DNA of 64,000 bases from Gymnorhina tibicen (lineage: Eukaryota; Chordata; Aves; Passeriformes; Artamidae): contig VXAZ01001747.1 of assembly GCA_013399875.1 (NCBI GenBank), forward strand, positions 675,818-739,817, written 5' to 3'. Each line of letters starts with the position of its first letter. Position 1 is the stretch's first letter. This document shows positions 61,831 through 64,000 of the stretch, piece by piece. The notes under the pieces are model-generated. The model worked only from the letters and a program-made list of their open reading frames with translations. It did not search any database and was not told the origin of the DNA. The translations under genes and the position numbers were made by a program.

Positions 61831-61839
61831 AATGGAGAA

Positions 61840-63690
61840 AAACCCACATTCCTAGTACCAGCCAGTCTGTCAACAGAATTCTAGCAGCTATAGACAAGTA
61901 TATCCACACTAGTGCAAACAGATGAATATTGCTTAAAAAATGTGTCCTTTCACCTTGGCAAATGCCATTAAGAAAAAAAAAATCTAAAAGTGACTAGGGA
62001 GTTGGAAGCTCAAAGGTACACATTTGACAAACCCTGATGACCATAAAATGCTGAGCACTCACTCTCTATAGAAGCCAGGCTTCCACTGAATCTTGACTGG
62101 TGCACTCAAATGAAAAGGTAGTAACTCAAATTATGCTATATAGTGCTCCAAAAGAGGTTTCAGGGGGACAAAACTTGCCAGAGCTACTTAAAGGCAGGAA
62201 GAAACCAATTGTTGCTGGAAAAAAAAGAATCCAGATTGTTAAACCTGACAAAAGCTAAACTCAGCTGTTTACCCAGCTTTACAAAGCACGGCACAGTTAA
62301 GTAACTCTCCTATGAAAGGGAAAACTTCACTTTAGCCCACCAGCAAGTCCGGGAGCCCGACCAGCAACACAACCAACCTCCACAAAAATTGCTGCTTGCC
62401 AGAGATGCCTCAGAAGTTGCACAAGCTGGAAGGAGCAGCCTAAGGAGGCACAGGAATCTGCTCCCCGTCCCCCCTTTCACACCATCAGGTTTTAATGTTA
62501 ATGATATGGCTCTGCATGCCTAAAGTATTTTTACACTATGCTCGTCTTCTTGTAGCACCGACTTGTTCCAGGGCGGATGATTAGAATCAGATTTCTGTGA
62601 TTTCACTGCAGATTAATTTTGTTAAGGGCTACAGATCTGCAGGGAGAAGAGGGCTGCAAATAGGCCAGCAGAGCGGGCTCCGAGGGGTTCTCTCCTAAAC
62701 GGGTAACAGTATCTTTGCATTTACTCCTTACTTTCACATAGTTTTCCTTTTTGCTGCCACTAGACTGAGTTCGTTGGAAAAGCAGGCATATACAGAAACG
62801 AAACGTGCAAAAAGTTTTCCTTGAAATTTTGATTTCAAAGAAAGCTCCCAACCAGGACTGGTTCATGAAGACAGGTCCAAGTCAGGTCCAAGACCTGACT
62901 GCGTCCACTGTCCCCCAAGTCAAAAGAAGCACCTGAGGGGCCACACATAGGAAATAATTCTGATCTGTCAAGGTCTGTATGTCCTGACGTGTCAGAGCAA
63001 TAGTTATTAATACACGTTAGTGTGCTGCACACAAGTGTTTGGACATAAAGGGCTGAAGGCCAAAAAATATGCAGAGGTCTGTAACAGCATTTGCAAATTT
63101 CTCCTAATTGTGAAAGAGTTAACATTGTTATTTTTTCATGGGCAATTTCTACAGAAAATTACACTGAAAACCGAGTTTGTTTGTAAAATTTTCATGGGAA
63201 CAGAGCATAAAAGTTGTGTGAGTCTGTGTACACACATACAGAATATAGACTCCTGCAATGCTACATCAGAGAGAAAATGAAATTCTAAGTGGCTCAAAAA
63301 AACACAGAGGAAAATTTTAATTTTGCATTTGTTTTTACAGATCTTAGCCATGAGAATACTGTTGCCACTTGGCCTTTTTCTTTACTGGAGGTCAATATCA
63401 TTGACTTTTTACAAGAAAGAAGTAAAAACATCTCTACATAAATCAAAAAAATTATGAGGATCCTCAAAATAATTCTAAGAACTTAAAATGTAATGTAACA
63501 TAACACAGAAGGGCACAGAAGTTATAAATACGACGCTATACAAGCCAAGAGTAATATACACACCGGGAGTTGTATATACACCGTGCCCAAAGAAGGAGCA
63601 CAAACCAGTGTCTGCAGACGTGCAGTGTGCCGAATCGAAATTCGACAAATAATAAGGAACTCCGGAATGCTGGGTGGTAAAAACGCTTAG
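61840..63690. other. Unique non-coding DNA upstream of the CpG-rich edge
   Basis: Mostly AT-rich unique sequence without a recognised gene or repeat. Includes a small perfect stem GTCAGGT/ACCTGAC at 62881-62899. A consensus plus-strand donor (TTAG|GTAAGA at 63691) stands at its right boundary; the sequence before it (AACGCTTAG) could end a short leader exon, but no transcript start is evident. Confidence 0.45.
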
Positions 63691-63753
63691 GTAAGAGGAG
63701 AATTCCCGGGAGCCCGGCCGCTCCGTAAATGTGACTAGATTTAGTTTGGAGGG

Positions 63754-63791
63754 AAAAAAAAAAAAAAAAGGAAAGGAAAGGAAAAAGAAAA
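63754..63791. repeat. A16 plus (GGAAA)n purine tract
   Basis: Sixteen A residues (63754-63769) followed by three GGAAA units and A-rich sequence. Low-complexity purine run inside the promoter-like region. Confidence 0.92.
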
Positions 63792-63805
63792 CAGATGTGT
63801 TTTCT

Positions 63806-63817
63806 GAAAGTGAAAGC
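63806..63817 (+). promoter_or_regulatory. ISRE/IRF-type element
   Basis: GAAAGTGAAAGC matches the interferon-stimulated response element core GAAANNGAAA with a typical GC ending. It lies 105 bases before the candidate start codon at 63922 and next to the CpG-dense block. The motif is direct; interferon control of the neighbouring gene is inference. Confidence 0.4.
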
Positions 63818-63827
63818 GGACGGAAGG

Positions 63828-63941
63828 ATGCACATGGTCTTGCGGGAGCAAAACCGAGCGCTCGCTCCGCGCCAAGGCAGAGCCGGGCAGAGCCGGTCCG
63901 GGCCGCCGCGAAGCCGCGGGGATGGCCGCCAGCACCGGTAG
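63828..63941 (+). other. Upstream ORF overlapping the candidate start
   Basis: ATG at 63828 (a second in-frame ATG at 63834) opens a 37-codon frame that ends at TAG 63939-63941, overlapping the candidate main start at 63922 in another frame. If the transcript begins upstream of 63828, this uORF could reduce initiation at 63922. If it begins later, it has no meaning. Confidence 0.3.
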
Positions 63942-64000
63942 GACGCGCACAGTTAAGGCCCTTTCCGAGGTGGAAGAATACAAAATGCACTTACGGGTCG
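63922..64000 (+). CDS. Candidate N-terminus of an unidentified protein (runs off window)
   Basis: An ATG in a strong Kozak setting (GCCGCGGGGATGG: purine at -3, G at +4) within the CpG-dense edge opens a frame without stops for 26 codons to the window end. The peptide begins MAASTGRTR and continues VKALSEVEEYKMHLRV. An alanine-rich MAA start followed by a charged, helix-prone stretch is typical of real vertebrate N-termini, but 26 open codons in GC-rich DNA carry little statistical weight. A GTAGGA at 63938 is a possible early donor. On the opposite strand a GTAAGT donor overlaps the frame. I do not recognise the family. Confidence 0.42.
   Translation, partial: MAASTGRTRTVKALSEVEEYKMHLRV
63989..63994 (-). 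other. Consensus splice donor, possible minus-strand first exon beyond the edge
   Basis: Read on the minus strand the edge is CGACCC|GTAAGTGCATTT, a full GTAAGT donor. If used, a minus-strand exon ends at 63995 and the whole window to the left would be intron or 3' sequence of that gene. It competes with, or could coexist divergently with, the plus-strand frame at 63922. Confidence 0.3.

Larger units (their letters stand above)
63700..64000. promoter_or_regulatory. CpG-island edge, probable promoter/first-exon region
   Basis: CpG is rare through the window, but roughly two dozen CpG dinucleotides fall between about 63840 and 64000 (for example in CCGAGCGCTCGCTCCGCGCC and GGGCCGCCGCGAAGCCGCGG), with more at 63705-63730 and 63816-63822. 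GC content rises sharply toward the edge. There is no TATA box. This is the usual look of a bird or mammal CpG-island promoter cut by the window end. An A16 run followed by GGAAA repeats (63754-63784) interrupts it. Confidence 0.75.

Noticed and set aside
1..64000. CRISPR arrays, bacterial operons, phage or plasmid genes, rRNA and tRNA genes
   Set aside because: None seen. Composition, repeat types and lack of long genes all indicate vertebrate nuclear DNA.

Overview
This is a piece of vertebrate nuclear DNA that is almost entirely non-coding, most likely from a bird. There are no operons, ribosome-binding sites or long multi-domain reading frames. CpG is scarce everywhere except the last ~300 bases. 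The repeats are old CR1 LINE pieces plus very old amniote-wide SINE remnants (MIR type). I see no L1, no Alu or B1, and none of the dense young CR1 and DNA-transposon load expected of a turtle or crocodile. A bird is the best fit, but that is an inference; a crocodilian or another reptile is not excluded.

Layout. Bases 1-31,800 are intergenic or intronic DNA with MIR remnants (about 42-245, 6800-6935, 11690-11800, 30585-30640), a CR1 3' tail (3401-3472), several pieces of a degenerate family built around a TTGACTTCAATGGGAG-like core, short tandem duplications, and an inverted pair of one unknown repeat (19551-19597 and 22177-22223). Bases 31,800-42,000 carry a (CA)n microsatellite, an 8-bp minisatellite, a pyrimidine-rich tract, more TTGACTTC-family pieces, a MIR piece and the largest recognisable element: about 1.3 kb of decayed CR1 reverse-transcriptase sequence (about 40385-41695). 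Bases 42,000-63,600 are again mostly unique, with a CR1 tail near 47.5 kb, a G-quadruplex-prone tract at 55.2 kb, AT-rich stretches with symmetrical transcription-factor-like sites (48.6 and 57.3 kb), an L2/MIR-type tail at 61.7 kb, and a few short open segments that look protein-like but are unproven.

The right edge (about 63,700-64,000) is different. It is GC- and CpG-rich like the edge of a CpG-island promoter. It holds an ISRE-like GAAAGTGAAAGC element, an upstream ORF, and a 26-codon + strand reading frame that starts at a strong Kozak ATG (63,922) and runs off the window. The - strand has a consensus GTAAGT donor at 63,994-63,989, so a divergent or alternative - strand first exon just outside the window is also possible. 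The window is best read as the flank, or a large intron, of a gene whose promoter is at the right edge. No genes working together can be described, and I found no convincing new biological system.
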